From contig JAITYX010000053.1 in the NCBI GenBank assembly GCA_021018815.1, positions 558,001 through 622,000 of the forward strand: 64,000 nt of DNA, read 5' to 3'. The notes under the pieces were generated by a model. It was given only the letters and a program-made list of their open reading frames with translations. It was not told the DNA's origin and searched no databases. The stretch comes from Talinum fruticosum (lineage: Eukaryota; Streptophyta; Magnoliopsida; Caryophyllales; Talinaceae). Position 1 is the stretch's first letter; every line of letters starts with the position of its first letter. The translations under genes were made by a program, and so were the position numbers. Shown in pieces: positions 21,007-34,639 of the stretch.

Positions 21007-23119
21007 ATAACCGAAATTGTAATTGAAAAGCAAGAAAGTGAAGCCAAAGTCTCTATTATATTATTGGAGAGACATGTCACTACCATTGATTAAATAGAGA
21101 ATAGATGAGAGGAAGGGTAAAAGGGAAAAGACGCAAGTGGACAAGACGGGGAAGAAATCAAAATATTTACAAAATGCAATAAATTTGGATAATCCAAATA
21201 AAAATTACAGTGTATGCCTAATCAATAATGCCATCATATTTCTACATGAAGCAAAAGCTCTAGAGATCGAAAATAAAATTATAGGGCATTTTTTGAAGAG
21301 CTCATAAAGCTATTAAAGAGGAATAATTATACTCTGAACAAGAGAAAAATTACTGAAAGTTTTTTTCTTCCTTTTGGAAACCAATTTTTAGTTCATGCTT
21401 AAAACCTTATGGAACAATATCGCAGGCCACTACCCCAAATCCTCTCTGAAGATTATTTATAAGAAAAATTAACATGGCTTAACAACTTCTTAAAGTATAA
21501 TAGAATAATTACTTGTCAATATTTGTAAGCATTAGAGCTAAAAAAATGTTAAAGATAATCAACACAATTTTTTTTTATTAATGACAGTTGTTTATAGAAT
21601 AGGAAAGTTCTCAACAAAAAAATAAAATAAAAAATAGCAAACGTTGATGACCAATTCCTTCATGAAGATGACGTCCATATAATAATAATAATAATTTAAT
21701 TTAATATTATTAGTTCGTTGATAGTAATGGGCTTATATAAGCAAAATGGCAAAAGTCCCCTAAAAAAAAGAAAATAAAATTATCAAAGGTTTTCTCTCGA
21801 ACAATGCAACAGACAATGAAAATTAATTTACAAATATTTTAATTTCAATAAAATTTTCTTTTTATCAGTTTGGTGAATTTATTATACATTAGGAAGTAGG
21901 AATCATTCGCCTCCCTTTTGTTTCTCTCTCTATTGTTTTTCTTAAATTTTTTGTTAATTTGTTAATTATTTAGGTCTTTCTTTTTCTATCATGTAAAGAT
22001 AGTCAATGTTAATATTAGTTTGATTTTTCACGTTCACTATGATAAAATTTATTGTTAGCGTCAAAATTTACAGACTAACAAAAATAAGTTGTTAGTAGTG
22101 ACGTATTTAACATTGGGTATAGCAAAGGACATTATGCACCGAAAAATATATGGAAACACTAACAGAGTTGGATTTTAGCGTCGATAAATATATCTAATTC
22201 TAATAGAGGCAGATTTTAGAATTAAGGACATAATTCTGACTCAATCAACAAGGGGCTAGGTCAACTATTCAATCAAATGATATTGATCATGTTTTCCGTC
22301 TCTTTTTGAGAAATAAGTGGATTATTTCTTTGTAAAATTGTGCTTAATTTCATATGTGGCAATTCCACCAAGATATCTTCATTAGTTGTACATGACACTC
22401 TTGCATCATTCGACTTCATCCTAGAACCAGGCCTCCACTTTCCTTTGACCAAGGGGAGCGGCCTGTCTTCCTTTGGTAAGCGATTTTTGCTCTATCATTT
22501 ATATGGAAAAAGAGAGGAAAATTCCTAACACTTTCTTTCAAGTCCAATTGCTATTTTTCAGTACAATCTAGTCGTTAGAAGAAAATTCTAGTCTGCTTTT
22601 TCTCCAATATCTAATTACGTTAGGAATGAACAAACTTGGTTGATAAATATGGTTTATGCCCTACTTATAGTACTGCTTTAATTTTTCAATGGACTTCCAT
22701 ATAGTTTATGTTTTCTGAAAATATAAATAACTAAAGAATTCTATATTTTATCTTGAAATAGACCTCAATAGCATTCTTTGTTCCAAGACCTGGTGAGTGA
22801 AATAAAGCAGCAACGCGCTACCATTTCTAAGCCACGAGCCATATCACAGCATAGAAAAAGGGCCTAGAGTTGGATTTGTTACACATGCTAGAACCTAACT
22901 CATGATAAACAAAAAGGAGGATGACTACATTGGGAGAGATATCGAACCTTAAAGTCACATCCCTAATTCTCCTCATTCTAAACGCGTCTGCTCTCCTCAT
23001 GTATGCCAGATCTGCCAATACCCTTCTTCATTGGCGTCTACTCGACATTTTTCGTTCCGATGACGTCAATGTCAAGTAAATTGCAACCTCAACTCTCTAA
23101 TCTCTTACATTATTTTTAA
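21007..23119. other. AT-rich intergenic sequence
   Basis: No gene, RNA or transposon end recognised. Short frames at 22340-22528 and 22827-23018 lack motifs. An (ATA)n-like run lies near 21677-21700. Confidence 0.45.
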
Positions 23120-26100
23120 CTAGCTAATACCCGCATGCTGCCGCTATATCAATTTTCTAAAAATGTTTCGTAATTTAGAAGTATCATTAGATAAATTATT
23201 CATCTATTGAACACAATTTAAAAACATGATCAATAAATATAAGAGTTGATATCTTAAACTAAACCAACAAAATTACATTAACAATATAATGTTAATATTT
23301 TCCCTCTATAAAGAAAAACAAATTGTTGAACATCTCAAATCAAAAGTGAAAGAATCTCAATTTGACATCTTGTATTTACAAATGAATTCTAATTGTTTCT
23401 AAGTTGTACCCATTCTTGTCAAGCACAAAATAATCCATCTTCACCATGCATCATCAAGTGACGGTCCACCTCTATGTAAGGGATTAGTCACCTTCCTATT
23501 CCAAAATATAGAAATAACATATCTATTAATATAATATAAGAATTAGGAATCCCCCCAAAAAAATCTCATCGAAATGAAACAATCAATGTATGTGGCCAAC
23601 ATCCAAAACACCTAAATATATTGTAATTTAGAAAAATAATGTGAGAATACAATCCAAACCCCCATGGATGAAAGTGTCACCAACCAGATAATATAGGAAG
23701 ATAATGATTTACAGATCTCTTATAGCAAGTAGCTATCTAGTTGACAACATTTACACAACTATGCGGATGAAGGGCTTTCTACAAAATGTCGGACGGAATG
23801 TCGGGTGTAATGAAGGCTCCATATGATAGAAGCTTGCATGATTTGTCTATATCTACAACAAACTTTTCTCCTTCATGTTTGAGTCAACAACTAAAAATAT
23901 CTCCCTAACCCTCCAGCCTCCTCGGAAAACCAAAGAGAATGGAGCAACTCCTAGTTACTACACCCAAGAGACTAAAAAATCATATAAGTCAAGCCCCTCG
24001 GACACACAGGATACAACCCCAAACTTGGACAAAGTTTTCAACCAAGCACAACTCCGCATTCCCAGGAGGAAAGAAAGGGTCAATTTGACTAAAAAAACAA
24101 GCATACGCATATCATTGTAACTACAATGAGCAAGCAATCAGACGGGAGCACGGGATCATCCATTCGTAGAACACCAATCCCAAACATCAAATCTAATCAA
24201 TAATGGAAAATCCACGCACTATATAGAATCACAAAAATTAAGGCTAGCATCAAATCTAATCAACCACCAAGAACAACGTTTTTTACTTTCTAGCAGCAAT
24301 AGCCATCTCCCTATGCATCATGAGATCAAATTTGATAGGGAAAAGTTAACAAACAAAGGCAAAAAGTTCATGGGTGGATTGGATCAAACAATACACAAAT
24401 TCCCACAACATCGACTACAATGGGTCAACGCAAATCTATAATAGAAAGGAAATTTTGGAAAAGAGCTAAAATAGTAAAAAAAAAAAATCATATTCAAAGA
24501 AGGTTGAAGATACAAATAATTACGATTTATGGCGGAGGTGGATGTGGAGGTCATTCCATCAATGGCGGCCATTATAATCCCCCACCAAACCGAGAGGTCT
24601 ATTCCCTAAATTCATGCTCCGATTCATCCTCTTTGTCTCAGTTACCTATGTCATCTGCACCTTCAAGCTTGCATCCGACCCCAAAAGGATGTCCTATATA
24701 AAGATATCCAATTTCAAACTTGTATTAGTACGAAAAAGTCTCAAGAAAAAATGAGAGATAAAAATAGAAAATCTACTATGAAAATGAAAGAGAGGAATAA
24801 CAATCACTAAGAATGAATGGGACAGGAACATCTAATATCAATTAAATCATATTCAACCAAAAAAGAGAAAAACTCACGAATAAAAATACAAAATCTCAAA
24901 CCCAGAACATTATTCAAACACAACTAAAATTTTTATTTGCAACCCCTTCCCCCTCCAAAAAAAAAAAACAGAAAAAGAGATAGAAGTGAACAAACCATCA
25001 ATTAGTAGAAGAAAGAAGAGATGAAGTTTACGTTTGATGGCTTGTATTTTATTAACCTAATCTTTAAGCCTATCAATAAATCATCAATTTCGGCATCTCC
25101 TTATAATCAATCAAAAAGTATCAAGCCCCTAAAATCCCCAATTTTTGCTGATCATAGGAAACCCACGGATCCAATGTTTGATCTCAATTCGTTTTACGCC
25201 ATTGCTTTCGGATTCAATAAAATCCAATTGCTACGTCCTCAAATCGAAGGCGGTAAGTTTCAGTAATGTTAGGACCGAGAGTGGGGACAAATGTAAATCC
25301 TAAGGAGCTTTATGGGGTGACCCAATTTCGGTTATTTTGGGCTTCTAAATCAATCTAAAGAGAGATTTCTTTCATCCAAAAAAAAAAAAAAATTGAAGAT
25401 GTTCAAGCTTCAACCAATAAAATTAAAAAACCTAGCAATCCTCCTTTTCCTTTGTCCACCCAATTGGCATTTACATAAACAGACTTCCGAATCAAGAGAT
25501 TCCACTCATCACACGTATAAACAATCCAAATCCCTCATATAATCCATTCATCCTAATAAAAAAAAGTACAAAAATAAAAAAATGGTCTCATCTCATCTCT
25601 TCTCCCCCATTTATGCCATCCTCCAATTTAATATTGGACAACCAAACATGAGCTACTATATTACTTTTTCTGGAGGGATTCATAAAAAAGGAAAAATATT
25701 CTTTAGACTTTTGATATAACCGCACCGGTTTTAAATCTCATATACTTTTCTACATCACAATATATATATGTCAACAAACATACTTATCCACCCCTTTCTC
25801 TCTCCTTAATCTTTATCCTAAACTTTTCTCCTCTTTTTCGTTTTGTTTATTAAATTTACAAAAATTGTTGTTGTTCCTCCACCTTTTCGTCAATCAAAAA
25901 TATAAAATTTTCTTTGGTGTCATCGCGTAAAGACCAATAACTTCATATTACCTCTTAGTTTGTACCCAAAAAAAATAAGACAAAAGAACTCAATGAAATA
26001 ACTAAATACCACAACCCCAAAATTCGAACTGAAAATTTAAAAAAACAAAAAGAATCAAAAGTTTAGCAAATTCAAAATATTAAACAAAATGAAACAAAAA

Positions 26101-27304
26101 AATAGGGGACTTACCCAGTGGGAATTAGATGAGAACCAAGGTTGATTTTTGAGAATAATAGGGTTCCGAGTTAAACCTGTTAATCCAAAAAGAGAAACAA
26201 AATAAAGGAAAATTACCAAAATTCAGGATATTGAAATCACTAATTCCATTCACCAAGGATAAATTTGAAACAAATCAACAAAAATCATACTCCACAACTC
26301 GCCAAATCTTCACCCAATAATTCCTAAAAATCGGAATCTCTAACAAAACTTATACGCTGGAGAGGAGGAAAACCTGCCGGAAATCGGAATCTCCGATGGA
26401 ATAGTGAAGCTAAGCGATCAAGAGCAGGAAAGAGAAAGCTTGGAGTGAAACGAAGAAGCGAAGATCGGAGACTTACCTCGGAAGAGTCGATCCACGCCGG
26501 AGAGGAAGAAAACCTTCCGGAAATCAAAATCTCCAGTGAAACTTCCACCTTTCTCATTTTGAATCATCTGCAATTCCATAATACCCAGATTTCAAAATCC
26601 CTAAATTTTCCAAAAACCCTAAAAATCAATTAGAAAGATCAGCCGAGAAAAGAGGAGAAAATGGGGAAATTTTTACCAAATTCAAGGTTCTTCCTTGCTT
26701 ATTTCCGTCATTTGAAGTTGGGGATTTTTCAAGCAACCAAATCCTCATAGAGCTTGGTGGCGGCGATAGCCACGCCTGCCGCCCAGCCCGGGAGGCGGTC
26801 GACCACCCACACAAAGAGAGCCGGATGAGTGTGAGAGAGATAAAGGGCGCTAACGACGACACACCAGCCAACCACCGACCCGGAAGTCGGTCGACCACCG
26901 AGCAGGTGAGTGAGAGAGAGAGTGAGCGAGAGAGATATAGAGAGAGAGAGCAAGTGGGAAAGATAGAGGGAGACATGGGGGCGGGGAGATGAGAGAGATG
27001 ATGGGGAGAGACATTGTGGAGATGAGAATGAAGGAGATACGGGGGACAGGGAGAAGCGTAAAAATAAACCGAGGGGAGAGAGGGATGACGTGAAGGGTTG
27101 GGGGAATACAACTGTAAAAAATAAACTGCAGAGAGAAAGCAAAAACCGTGGGATTAAAACAGTAAGAGGAGAGAGAGAGGATTGAGTTAAAAAAAATTAA
27201 GGGCTAAGATCAAGCGAGAAAATTTAATCAAAGGTTAAAAATTAATTTAACCCCTACAATTAAGGAGAGGAGAGTAACCCCAACTTTTTTTATATATTAA
27301 TAGA
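23120..27304 (-). mobile_element. Non-autonomous Helitron
   Basis: On the minus strand the element starts A|TCTATTAATATATAAAA at 27304 and ends GCGGGTATTAGCTAG|T at 23120. This fits Helitrons: 5' TC, 3' CTAG (CTRR), insertion between A and T, no target duplication. Twelve to thirteen bases before the 3' end an imperfect hairpin is present (ATAGCGGC, loop AGCAT, GCGGGTAT; six of eight pairs). There is no Rep/helicase ORF, so it would depend on others. The interior is AT-rich, with a GC/GA-rich part at about 26640-27170 whose minus strand is leader-like. A direct duplication lies near 26353-26530 (GAGGAAAACCTGCCGGAAAT versus GAAGAAAACCTTCCGGAAAT). No captured gene was recognised with confidence. 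Confidence 0.75.
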
Positions 27305-28409
27305 TTATAATATTAAAATTTTATATTTTTATAATAGTATCAAAAAAGTATATTATTTAAAATGACTCCTTAATAATCCATATTGGTATTTATAATTATT
27401 AAAATTTATAATTATAACATCAAAATTTATAATAATTATAACATCAAAATTTATAATAATTATAACATCAAAATCCTATTGACCACATATTAGCAATATA
27501 TTTATAATTACTAATAAACTATAAAAACGTAATTTATGTGGTCTTTGACTACCTAATAATTCATATCGGTATTTACGTGTATATATCTATTCTTTTCTTT
27601 TAATAATATTGTAATATTAATTTTGTTTGTCACTATTTTTCACATATTTCCATTTCCAACCTCCTTCCTATATTTGGTGTAGTTGTATACTTCTCACGTC
27701 AATTAAAAAGTTATTCAAATATAATCAATTTTATCTCGACTTATACTCAATTAAAAACAACACAAAAATAATATAGATTAGAAGTGAAGTCTTAACATAT
27801 CAAAGGTAGTCATTTAACATGGTTCCTTATTATTAATGATGAACTAACCTGACAACTTATGATAAATTGTCATAAATTCCGTAAAAAACCTTGAGCATTT
27901 TGGTCGATTTTAAAGCTAACTTAGACAATTTATATTTTTCTCATCCAGGGTCAAATCAAGGCATAAGACCCCAATTTAGAAAGCTTGAAAAGTACTCTCA
28001 AACTTTCATTTCAATCATAAAGTCCAAAAAAAAAAAAAAAAAAAAACAAGAAGAACCTCAAAAACTTACTTGAGTCAAATTGCTCCCAATTAACGTAAAA
28101 TTTGCACTTGTTTCGGTAAAACGGTCATAACTTGGATTGTACACCTCCAAATTCAGCGAAATTTGATTTGTTGGAAAGATAACTCCTTGTTCTATGTTGT
28201 GCCATATTTATAAACTTTAACATATCTAAATTTACTCCATATTCTAGCTTTATATTACCCCTTATTTTACACCTTATTTAAAATTTTCTCTTCGCCTACC
28301 TTCATTGCTCCTTTAGGGTAACTTCTTAATTTTAACCCTACATATCTCCATTCATATTTTCAACGTATAATTTGTCCCCAAACACATGCAACACTATTTC
28401 AAGATCATC
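27305..28409. other. AT-rich intergenic sequence with a short tandem repeat
   Basis: A ~28 bp unit containing TTATAACATCAAAATTTATAA repeats about three times at 27405-27475. An A20 run lies at about 28027-28047. Nothing coding recognised. Confidence 0.5.
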
Positions 28410-28422
28410 TTTTCCTTTTTTT

Positions 28423-29149
28423 GGTAGGAAATTAGAGAAATTTCATTACCAAAACAGCGACTCGAATGAAATTCAGGGGTAATAGTTCAACTTTACAACC
28501 TTTTTGATGGTTTCTAGTGCATGCTCATGCCATTAGCAGAGTACAAATATGGTATTTAGCTCTGCCTTTTACTAAGAAAATAAAAACGACACTTAGGCTT
28601 TCTTGGATTGTTGCTATGATTTTGTCCACATCAAGTTGCTTCGGTTGAAAACCTTCTCATTCCCGCATCTCCAGATTTCATAGAACATTGCTTGTTCTAA
28701 TAAGAGATATGTCGTTGTTTCGGTTTGTTTAGCTTCAGCAGTAGTCATATAGCTAGTTATAGGTGTGTGCTTGGAATGAAATCTGTTCACGATCCGTTGT
28801 TTAACACCTTTTGCAAACACTTAATCAAACAATATATGTTCTTGTGTTTCAATAGAAGCTAAGCATATAAGGAATAATGTATCAAGAGATGATATATATG
28901 CACCTATTTTCCGGAGGACCTAAAGCTTCTCTTATGCTATTAACCGAGAAGAGGAAGGAGTGTTTTGGAATATTGGTGGGGTTCCCGACCAGCTTGGTCC
29001 ATTTAATTCTTTCCCCATGTCTGTATCGGCCAGTTGTAGCCATGCTTTGTTCTATATGCACTTTCAGTAGAAATAACCTTGTTACCATAAAAGGCATTCT
29101 TCGGTTAATCTCTAACCTTCACCAACTTCTTAAAGTACCAACAACAATC
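28423..29149 (-). pseudogene. LINE 3' part (zf-RVT-like) and untranslated tail
   Basis: The frame 28820-28614 contains EQAMFYEIWRCGNEKVFN, resembling the end of the zf-RVT region (…YEIWRERNxRxF). Upstream frames are broken. The T-rich run follows at 28410-28422. Confidence 0.65.
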
Positions 29150-30700
29150 TTATTTGGGGTTAAAATCCCACCAGCTCATCTTCTTTAAATAACGAGAATG
29201 TATCCATCTGACCCATAGTATATCCTTTTTGGAAGCTATGGCCCGGACATGCTTGGCAATAAGCGCTTTGTTCCAAGTCGCCAAATTTTTAAGCCAAAGA
29301 CCCCCTTGCTTCTTTGATAGGCATACTTCATCCCATGCTGCCAATGATCTTCTTGTATATGTGTCACTTCCTGTCCATAAGAAATTTCTACACACAGTAA
29401 TGACTTGCTTAATAATAGCTTGGGGTATTATAAAGTTTACAGACCCAAACACCAAAAACACCAAATAGAACACAATTAATCAATGTTATTCTCCCAAGCA
29501 TATGATAGGTGCTTATTTTGCCATGTTCTGATTTTTGTAACAATTTTCTCCACCAATAGTTAACAATTTGTAACTGATAGTCTATTGGTTGTAATTAAGA
29601 CCCCTAAATACTTGAAAGGGAGTTGACCTTCCTTAAAGCCGGTTAGATTCAACGAGTGCATTTTTCTCCATTTTCGAGACCCCGATAAGGATCATTTGTG
29701 ATTTTTGTTGATTAATCTACATCCTTGAAGCTGCAGCAAAGTTTTCAAATGCAATGACCAAGCAACTAACAAAAATTTGTTAGCTTTGCAAAATAGAAGA
29801 AGATCATCAACAAATGATAACCGATACGAGTTTGAGTTCCCTGTATCTAGAGTGGTGGCTGAACCGAGCAGAGCTGATGTGGAATTTTGTATACCTATTG
29901 AAGGCCTCCATTACCAAAACAAATAGCAGGGGGAGATTGGGTCCCCGTGAGCCCTCTGGTGCCCTTAAAGTAACCATGGGTATCTCCATTGAGGACAATG
30001 GAAAAGAAGGCTATTTTGAGATAAACCATTATCCACTTGAATGAACCTTTGGGGAATTTAAAACCCTTTAAAATGTCTTCTACAAACCCATGTTGTACTC
30101 GAATCATATTCTTTTTGCATATCAATTTTCATGATGCATCTTGTTGTCCCCCTTCCATGTATACCCACATGTTAACTCCAGGTGAAGCATTACATTGTGT
30201 ACTAGTTCTCTCCCGGGGACAAAGGCACATTGGGTTTTGTCCACTAAATAGTCAAGCACAGGTTTCAGCCTCGGACATATGAGCTTTGAAATACATTTAT
30301 AGAGCACAGAACAACATACTCTAGGTCTGAAATCACTAACTTCTTTTGGGCATGCAACTTTTGGAATAAGCACCAGATTCATATGGAAGATTTGTTTGAG
30401 AATTTTGCCAGATTTGAAGAAATCTAGAACAACATTTGTGACTAATTCCCCATTTCAGGACAACATCTCTTGAAAAAACAACTATTAAAACCATAAGGCC
30501 CGGGGATTCGCTATCGGGAATGCTAAACATAACTTGCTTAACATCTTTGGTAGTGAAGGGTAAGCGAAGAGATACCTGTTGTTCAATACTTAATGTGGGA
30601 CCATAATGGAAAATCTCCCTGTTACAAGGCATGTGCTCCGTTTCTGCTGTGCCCAACATATTTTGGAAAAAAGAAACCATGTGGTCATTACTGCATCTCT
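29150..30700 (-). pseudogene. LINE reverse transcriptase
   Basis: Frame 30680-30336 has SIPDSESPGLMV (usually IPxxKSPGPDG). Frame 30382-30122 has LVLIPKVACPKEVSDFRP, ISKLICPRLKPVLDYLV and TQCAFVPGREL. Frames 30125-29895 and 29998-29807 share the segment INGDTHGYFKGTRG and LLFVLVMEAFNRY (strand with the (R)QGDPLSPLLF region, split by a frameshift). The catalytic FADD part is lost in broken frames near 29770. Frame 29473-29150 is the C-terminal connection: PQAIIKQVITVCRNFLWTG and the GGLWLKNLATWNKALIAK motif. Several frameshifts, inactive. Confidence 0.9.
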
Positions 30701-31037
30701 TCCCTCTAGTCTTCCATCCGGGCTTTGGAGTGAATAGATAAATTGCATCTGTCTTCTCTGCTAATGAAGCAAAAACATCTTAGAGCTTTGATCTCCCTAG
30801 TTAATCTAATATGCTTTACTATGTTGTTTCATTAAGTTGCTTGATGCTTCTAAGGCCTGAAGGTATACAATTTTGGTGACATTTTCCTCTTCATGTAGTG
30901 TGTTGTTTAGGGGTTCCTTCATGACTTGCTTTTAGATCTCAACCAGTTTAGCGAGATAGGATCTCCTTATTTTGATGCACATTATGAAATGTCCTCCTAT
31001 ATAGCTGCTTGAGGGGTGTCTTTAAACACTTTAGTTT

Positions 31038-31870
31038 TTACATGAGTTTATACATTGTGCACCCATTATACCCCTTAGCAAGAGCTGTGCACAAGATAGC
31101 TTTGAACTCGGGATGGGAGAGCCATATATTGTAGAATCTAAATATGCCAGGTTTGAAACTTGTGTCCAATGGTTTGACCAAGATGGGAGTATGATATGAA
31201 ACTCTTTCTAGGAGGTATTTAACCAAAGTGTCCATTTGTAGATACCAAGCTTGATTAGCAAAACACCTATCAATTTTAGGTCCATTTTTATGTCTATTGA
31301 ACCAAGTGAAGGTTGGACCAGTGGAGACCATTTCAACGAGCTCACAATGTTGAACACAATGAAAAATTCTTTTGTTTCCTTCACTATAATATCATTTTCA
31401 CCAATTCTATCCTCCATACTCAGAACATTATTAAAATCCCCAAGCACACACCAAGGTTGGGATGTGGTTGCCCTTATGTTTTTCAAAGTGCTCCAAAGGG
31501 GTCCCCTTAGTTCGCTTTTATTAAACTTGTAGACAAAGGTAACGACAAACAAAATTCCATCACATTGTTGTACCTTACAATAAACATGTTGTGCTGAACT
31601 TTGTATGCTATTTATTGTACTCCTGTGGGTTCCAAAAACCAAGATTCTACCATTAGGATGGTGGTCATTGGTAGAAAAGGACTTCCACCTAAAGAACAGT
31701 CCGTGGCACACTCGCTTCCATGTTTTGGGTTTTCACCTTTGTTTCAACCAATGCTCATATTCTAGGGTTTTGTTTCTGCAAGAAGGCTTTGAAATCCTCC
31801 TGCTTATTTGGCCTGTTAAGGCCTCTCATATTCCAACACAATATCATGGAGTTTCTGCTACCCCCTCCGG
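31038..31870 (-). pseudogene. LINE endonuclease (AP-endonuclease-like)
   Basis: Near 31840 the minus strand encodes WNMRGLNRPNKQ, the usual start of plant LINE endonucleases. The frame 31711-31208 has WCVLGDFNNVLS, the GDFN motif with a catalytic Asp and Asn, and later ED-R. The frame 31331-31038 has PTFTWFNRHKNGPKIDRCF and the degraded SDH region (VSYHTPILV, where SDHTPI is usual). Frameshifts separate the parts. The enzyme nicks target DNA to prime reverse transcription. Confidence 0.85.
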
Positions 31871-31978
31871 AGACATGTGAAACTATTTGAAATAACTTGA
31901 ATAGTTTACACTTGTTTGAGTTATGTTCTTAGCACTAGTCTTCCTTGAGACAGGGATGAACTGGGTAGTGTCCCTATT

Positions 31979-32852
31979 TTATCCATTTTCTATACCAGCT
32001 TGTGTTGCATCTCCGGGTTCTTTAGTAATAATTGCATCGGTTGGGGAGGTGGCCCGTGTTTCGATATTCGCAATTTGCACAGGTTTCCACACTTGTTTAA
32101 GAGGAGATTTCTTCCTACAATATGCTTCTAAATGGCCAAACATCTTGAAGAAAGTGCATTTTGTGGGTTTCCATTCGTGGTCCACCTTTTGAGACCTCGA
32201 CTCACCATTTTCGAACCAAATTCAATGTCTGTCCGGTAGTGGATCTCCAATTTTCACTTCGATTAACAACCGGACATAATTCAAGCACTGATTTTTCCAT
32301 TGTTGGCTTGTCGGTCTTAATTGGTCCGCCAATCATACTTACTAACTTGCTGAGGCTTGGAGGACCCCAATATTTAGCATCTAACTCAGCGAATTTGACC
32401 CATATTGGTAGCTTCTCAATAAGTTCCCTTTTGAATTCAAGGTTTACGTTCCATGGTTGCATTAGCATAGGTTTTTTATCAAAGAAGCAAAGTCCTTTTT
32501 TCAGTACCATATCCCGGTCTTCTGCATTATGAAATCAAATAAAGAAAAGGCCATTTCATAGAGCTGTAACTTTATGTAATTTATAGGATGCTCAAACCTG
32601 ATGTACAAAGCCGGAAAAGACCTTATAAGGGGGATTTGCCCTCGCAACACAACAAATAAGAGAGGAAGACCAATATGTGATTTCCTCAATGATATCGGAT
32701 TTTTCAATCACAAGCACATTTAACACCTTGAAATTCATGGCAAGGAATGTAATCCAGTGACATACTTTCTTTTGTATCCACAATAGCGGAATACGTGGGT
32801 AGGGTTTCGTGTACAAGCAATGGAATAGTGTTCGATCTTTCCCAAGAGCCAC
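31979..32852 (-). pseudogene. LINE ORF1 (DUF4283-like with zinc knuckle)
   Basis: Frames 32852-32592, 32707-32501 and 32510-32202 continue one another across frameshifts. They contain TYWSSSLICCVARANPPYK, FSLFDFIMQKTGIW and FKRELIEKLPIWVKFAELD, which resemble the DUF4283 region of plant LINE ORF1 proteins (PVWVRLPGLPLEYW-type motif). The next frame (32185-31979) has CTFFKMFGHLEAYC, a CX2CX4HX4C knuckle whose second Cys is Phe. ORF1 proteins bind the LINE RNA. At least two frameshifts are visible. Confidence 0.75.
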
Positions 32853-33796
32853 ATCAATATGTTAGATCAAATTCCTCGTCAATTCCAAATTGTTTGTAGT
32901 TGTTTCGATGGAGAAGTGACGATAACCTTTGTTTCCGCTGGATTTCCTGATTCCATGGAATCGGGGTTTGGGTTTCTAGGGTAACTAGGGTAGAAATTGG
33001 GGTGTTTGGAGTGGTTTGCGTGGAGCTCGGAGTATTGAAAAGTGTTCGATCTATTATCTACTTGTTCGTTTCTTGCTATTTGAGGTTTGATTTCCATGTA
33101 TTCGATTTTATTTAAGTTTTCAACAACAATGTACGAGTAGTTTAGTTTTTCTAGGGGTTTGTAATCCAAAACAATGAAATTTGATTAGTTTTTGCATGAT
33201 TTGTGCTTGAATTCTGATTTTGATCAATAGAAGGTTGTGTTTATCATGTTCATCGGTGTTTTGAAGGCCTAGAATACTTGGTTTAGAGACTAATCTGTCA
33301 TGTACTCGAAAAGTAAAATAGAATAATCCGACAGACCTACCTTTCTACCTAGTTTATGAAATTTAAGAAAAAATAGTAAATTAGGGAATCACTTTGATAA
33401 TATAAAATCTTTAACTTTGATTAACTTAAAAGGCATACTAAAGTTGTTTGATAGGTTAATTAAAGAAATTCTATTCAGAATCGAGAGAGCGGTAGAATTT
33501 TGTGATTATCGATCCTTTATTTACTTAAAAGAATGATTGCATAATTTATGTTTAAATTATCAAACTCATTGTTAGGAAAGAAAATCCCTAGATGTTTTTA
33601 CCCATCGATTTAAGTTTCGATTAATTTTCTTAATTTTAATAGTTAGAACTAGTTTAAAAAACAACCAACTTAAAACCTTATTTGCTTAGCAATTGAGTAG
33701 AGGGTTAGTTTAGTGCGTTGCTAAAATTGAGTCCTTATGAGATCGACCTTGGCTAGCTACAATCATACACTGCGCGTTTGCGGCTCGTCAAGTTTT

Positions 33797-33814
33797 TGGC
33801 ATCGTTGTCGGGGA
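33797..33814 (+). other. Primer binding site, first unit
   Basis: TGGCATCGTTGTCGGGGA follows the LTR end (GTCAAGTTT). It is a mutated form of TGGCGCCGTTGCCGGGGA, used by Athila-type elements. Confidence 0.75.
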
Positions 33815-34500
33815 CTCTATTTTTAGTAGCCATTAGAAGAATACTCTCAAATTGACTAATTGTTTATTTTCTTTATCTATTTTGCTTGCGTTGGTAGTTT
33901 TATTTTTGTTCTTGCTAGGTATTCTCTCCTTGCATGCAAAAAGCTCAATTGTTCGAATTTGATCCAGTCTAGAATCCACCATTCATCCTCCATATTCATC
34001 CATCATTATTTTTCCTTCTTTCATCCACACCAAACCGAATTTTGAATATCGAAGAAGAAGAATGAAGTATTTGTGGGATTCCATTCGAAGTTGAGAGACT
34101 CAAGTGGAGTTCTTAAAATCTATCATCTACTTGTTCGTTTCTTGCTATTTGAGGTTTGATTTCCATGTATTGGATTTTATTTAAGTTTTCAACAACAATG
34201 TACGAGTAGTTGAGTTTTTCTAGGAATTTGTTGTCCGAAACAATGAAATTTATGTTTAGATTATCAAACTCATTGTTAGGAAAGCAAATACCTAGATGTT
34301 TCTACCCATCGATTTAAGTTTCGATTAGTTTTCTTAATTTTAATAGTTAGAACTTGTTTAGAAAACAACCAACTTAAAACCTGATTTGCATAGCAATTGA
34401 GTAAAGGGTTAGTTTAGCGCGCTGCTAAAATTGAGTCCTTATGGGATCGACCTTGGCTAGCTACAATCATACACAGTGCGCTTGAGGCCTGTCAAGTTTT

Positions 34501-34518
34501 TGGCACCTTTGCCGGGGA
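34501..34518 (+). other. Primer binding site, second unit
   Basis: TGGCACCTTTGCCGGGGA in the same position of the second unit, closer to the expected sequence. Confidence 0.78.
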
Positions 34519-34639
34519 CTCTATTTTTTCGAGTAGCCATTAGACGAAAACTCTCAAATTGACTAATTGTTTATTTTCTTTATCTATTTTGCTTGCGTTA
34601 GTAGTTTTGTTTTTGTTCTTGCTAGGTATTCTCTCCTTG

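Larger units (their letters stand above)
28410..33040 (-). mobile_element. LINE (plant L1-type), decayed
   Basis: Read leftward: a gag-like ORF1 with a DUF4283-type region and a CCHC knuckle, an endonuclease, reverse transcriptase, a C-terminal zinc-binding region and, at the left end, a T-rich run at 28410-28422 (TTTTCCTTTTTTT), which on the minus strand is the poly(A) tail. The order and lack of LTRs define a LINE. Many frameshifts and stops make it inactive. The right border is uncertain, because LTR-like sequence begins near 33046. I did not identify the target duplication. Confidence 0.88.

Noticed and set aside
24420..24701. Open plus-strand frame with GGGGCGG and NPPPNREV segments
   Set aside because: I considered a captured exon but could not connect it with a family. 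The surroundings are AT-rich without splice support.
26626..27142. Two long overlapping minus-strand frames in the Helitron
   Set aside because: Ser/Leu/Pro-rich translations of GA/CT-rich DNA. No domain. Two frames open over the same bases indicates composition, not selection.
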